Origin: Chloroflexota bacterium
GTDB taxonomy: Bacteria; Chloroflexota; Ktedonobacteria; Ktedonobacterales; Ktedonobacteraceae
Length of the DNA: 13,526 nucleotides
Reading direction: 5' to 3'
Assembly (NCBI GenBank): GCA_005879655.1
Contig: VBJK01000113.1
Location: 4,434-17,959, forward strand
The position numbers and the translations under genes were made by a program. The notes beneath the pieces are model-generated. The model made no database searches, was not told where the DNA came from, and saw nothing but the letters and a program-made list of their open reading frames with translations. Position 1 is the first letter of the stretch. Every line of letters begins with the position of its first letter. Of the stretch, positions 11,940 to 13,526 are shown one piece after another.

Positions 11940-13334
11940 TTATCGTTTTCTGCTGAGCGATGTGTGAGCTTCCCCACTATCATGCCCGCACTCACTGCAA
12001 AAGCGCAGCTGCACAATATCCGGCCAGACTACACCACAGCGCGGACATACTTTTTCCAGCGAGATACCACAATAGATACAATGCTTCCATTCTGGTGCAA
12101 TAGGGTGCATACAAGAGACACAAAGATCTTCTTCCTGGGGTGTAGATGTTGCTTGACGCATCCGCACATCACAATCCACTACCAGACGCTGTACAAAGCA
12201 GTCCATGTCCATCTGTAACAAGAGATGATCTATCGCTTGCAGATGCTGCACAGTAGCCATCAGCAAGGGACGCAATCCCTGTTTCGATAGCACGTCAATC
12301 TCTGTAAAGAGCATTTTTAGCACCAACTCGCGTAACTCTACTGACGCTAAGCGATTGACGGCATCAAGGTCTTCAAGCAGCACCACAGCGGGAGCCTTGC
12401 GTTGCACAGAAACAAAAAAGCGCTGTAAGAGATCCCGCACAAAATTACTGCCATAAGCCGATATACCACGCGAACGCACAAAAAATCCTTCGCCCTTTAA
12501 AGGTTCCAGTATTGAGCATTCATGGCTAGCTATCATCGTCACAATAGCAGAAAATGCTAGCGAGACCAGAGAAGCACCTAGCTCACCTGCCACTGCTTCT
12601 GCAACTAAATGACGTTCTTTGCTAGATTTCCCAACCAGCAACAGATAGCGTGGCTCATCCTGCCTTGCGGCATGAGTATGTTGTGGCTGCATACTTTGCT
12701 CAACAAAAGAGCGTACCTCATGCATTACGCCCTGCAAACCATCCACCTGAGCAAGCGTGAGCAGAGCGTGTTCCGAGAGCACACAGGTATGCAAAGCAGC
12801 CTGTACGCGCAGCATATGACGCACATCCAGGTCAGCCAGTTCTTTCAATATGCCAGCTAGATCCAACCTCCCATCAGTACTACCTTTCAAACGCTCAATA
12901 CATTTGGCAATAGGAGGGAGGAGAGTGCCCAGCAATGCACGAGTCCTTTCCTGACTGATGATGCCCAACAATATATGTTCGGCAGCGATGAGCGAAGCCT
13001 TTCCCGTATAGATGACAACCGCAAAGGTCCGATCAATACATTCCTGCAAATCACTGGCAAGCGGGATTAGCCCGCCACTCTCGGCCACCTCACTTTGATC
13101 CGCGCCAATAATTTCCACCAGCCTATCGCGCAACGCCAAGCGATCAGCACCCAAGATCTCTAGCAAGCGCATGGCATGGTTACTGCTACAGGCCACCAAG
13201 AAAAAGTGTTCGCTGGCTACAACAGGCCGTTCCAGTCGTGCAACAACCTTTCTCGCAACGTGCAAGAGTTCTTGTGTCTCAGGCTCTAGCCATCCTTCAC
13301 GATACTCTTCTATGTCAGAAACAAAAGAAAACAT
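11940..13334 (-). CDS. Clp_N + degenerate FtsH-like AAA + double zinc ribbon protein
   Basis: 464 residues from the ATG at 13334. An ATG two codons earlier (13340) sits only two bases from AGGAGG, whereas 13334 has eight. Residues ~15-150 carry two Clp_N-type repeats (ETQELLHVARKVV..ASEHFFLVA; CIDRTF..LIAAEHILLGII), the substrate/adaptor-binding N-domain of Clp ATPases. Residues ~228-390 align by eye with FtsH-type AAA modules: LLLVGKSSKERHLVAEAVAGEL at Walker A, FVRDLLQRF..RKAPAVVLLEDLDAV (Walker B, 317-326), and ATVQHLQAIDHLLLQMDMDCFVQRLVVD at sensor 1/Arg fingers. Walker A has lost GxxGxGKT, sensor-1 Asn is Val, and the RPGRFD arginines are gone. Residues 405-449 form a double zinc ribbon with four CxxC pairs (C405/408, 419/422, 430/433, 446/449). 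It is probably a non-hydrolysing adaptor or scaffold, and is 61 bp downstream of a gene with the same zinc tail. Confidence 0.8.
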   Translation of the reverse strand: MFSFVSDIEEYREGWLEPETQELLHVARKVVARLERPVVASEHFFLVACSSNHAMRLLEILGADRLALRDRLVEIIGADQSEVAESGGLIPLASDLQECIDRTFAVVIYTGKASLIAAEHILLGIISQERTRALLGTLLPPIAKCIERLKGSTDGRLDLAGILKELADLDVRHMLRVQAALHTCVLSEHALLTLAQVDGLQGVMHEVRSFVEQSMQPQHTHAARQDEPRYLLLVGKSSKERHLVAEAVAGELGASLVSLAFSAIVTMIASHECSILEPLKGEGFFVRSRGISAYGSNFVRDLLQRFFVSVQRKAPAVVLLEDLDAVNRLASVELRELVLKMLFTEIDVLSKQGLRPLLMATVQHLQAIDHLLLQMDMDCFVQRLVVDCDVRMRQATSTPQEEDLCVSCMHPIAPEWKHCIYCGISLEKVCPRCGVVWPDIVQLRFCSECGHDSGEAHTSLSRKR

Positions 13335-13369
13335 CAACATCTCCTCCTAACGACTGCTATTGCTTACAT

Positions 13370-13378
13370 AATATACCA
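13370..13378 (-). promoter_or_regulatory. Possible extended -10 promoter of the Clp_N/zinc-ribbon gene
   Basis: On the minus strand TGG-TATATT (hexamer 13370-13375), without a good -35. The leader would be about 30 nt and contain the strong AGGAGG. The gene may equally be read through from the upstream paralogue. Confidence 0.35.
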
Positions 13379-13395
13379 AGGATGTGAACCCTCTT

Positions 13396-13526
13396 TTAGG
13401 GATAAGGCTCTCCACACTCAAGACAAAAACGAGCATTCTCGATCTCAGGACGCGGTGTACGACACCTTACGCATAGCTGAGCAAGAGAAGCGCCGCAATA
13501 CACACAATATTTCCAGCCACGCCCTA
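13396..13526 (-). CDS. C-terminal double zinc ribbon of an upstream protein (partial, 5' end outside the window)
   Basis: Forty-two codons of open frame run from the window edge to the TAA at 13396-13398, too short for a default ORF list. They read WKYCVYCGASLAQLCVRC, then TPRPEIENARFCLECGEPYP. Three CxxC pairs are visible (7/10, 18/21, 34/37 in the fragment), with spacings identical to the last three pairs of the neighbouring 464-residue protein, and shared words (WK-C-YCG-SL, RFC-ECG). It is therefore a tandem paralogue, at least in its zinc-ribbon tail. The gap to the next start is 61 bp, so one transcript is likely. What precedes the ribbon cannot be seen. Confidence 0.85.
   Translation of the reverse strand, partial: GRGWKYCVYCGASLAQLCVRCRTPRPEIENARFCLECGEPYP

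Noticed and set aside
11438..12016. A 192-codon minus-strand frame across the end of the coiled-coil gene and the convergent gene
   Set aside because: The repetitive Ser/Thr/Ala codons of the plus-strand gene leave the antisense frame open; the Clp_N/zinc-ribbon gene uses another frame with clear domains.
12260..12290. CAATCCCTGTTTCG inside the Clp_N/zinc-ribbon gene as a fourth copy of the TCCCTTGTG hairpin
   Set aside because: The loop word is not intact and the flanks do not pair; it is ordinary coding sequence.
13354..13364. CTGCTATTGC, also found in the trxB/aldolase terminator
   Set aside because: A ten-base match in 13.5 kb is expected by chance, and it does not form a hairpin here.

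Overview
The window looks like a piece of a roughly 50% GC bacterial chromosome, most plausibly from a filamentous soil Chloroflexota of the Ktedonobacteria type. That assignment is an inference from three things: the mix of gene families (kinesin-light-chain-like TPR repeats with a 42-residue period, Clp_N/AAA/double-zinc-ribbon proteins, a NarL-class sensor kinase with a 7-8 TM sensor), the frequent GTG/TTG starts, and short hairpins with the loop TCCCTTGTG that I associate with such genomes. No rRNA, tRNA, CRISPR array, transposase or phage gene is visible.

Layout. Positions 1-1173 (minus) hold a TetR repressor followed by a DHA2-type multidrug MFS transporter, cut by the window edge. They share a good promoter whose -10 overlaps a perfect 24-bp palindrome. 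Positions 1171-1253 are an 83-bp near-perfect hairpin. It separates this unit from a zinc-type CDF efflux transporter (1265-2422, minus) with an 80-residue His/Asp-rich N-terminus. Positions 2423-2730 carry divergent promoters. An orphan membrane sensor histidine kinase (2731-4485, plus) may be leaderless. Next come two co-oriented small genes: an unrecognised protein with a CDGSH-like Cys/His motif, and a receiver-like protein lacking the phosphoacceptor Asp. They converge on an A-type Fe-S carrier gene (5703-6104, minus).

Positions 6243-7877 (minus) encode a subtilisin-family protease with its catalytic residues intact and no signal peptide. Positions 8251-8870 are a gene graveyard, in which a class-V aminotransferase tail is joined to a TPR tail in a different frame. 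Thioredoxin reductase trxB (8932-9891, plus) converges on a class I DhnA-type fructose-bisphosphate aldolase (9941-10864, minus), and the aldolase terminator overlaps the 3' end of trxB. The 478-bp region 10865-11342 is rich in inverted repeats. A small coiled-coil/disordered protein (11343-11870, plus) then converges on a Clp_N + degenerate FtsH-like AAA + double-zinc-ribbon protein (11940-13334, minus). Upstream of that lies the tail of a second protein with the same zinc ribbon.

How the genes fit together. The first third is envelope stress and efflux (drug and metal export). The middle and right are housekeeping redox, Fe-S and glycolytic functions interspersed with lineage-specific proteins. 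The most unusual item is the tandem zinc-ribbon pair on the right edge: its complete member looks like an AAA+ protein that has lost its P-loop, sensor-1 Asn and Arg fingers but keeps the Clp substrate-binding N-domain fold and eight zinc-ribbon cysteines, so it may be a non-enzymatic adaptor or scaffold.
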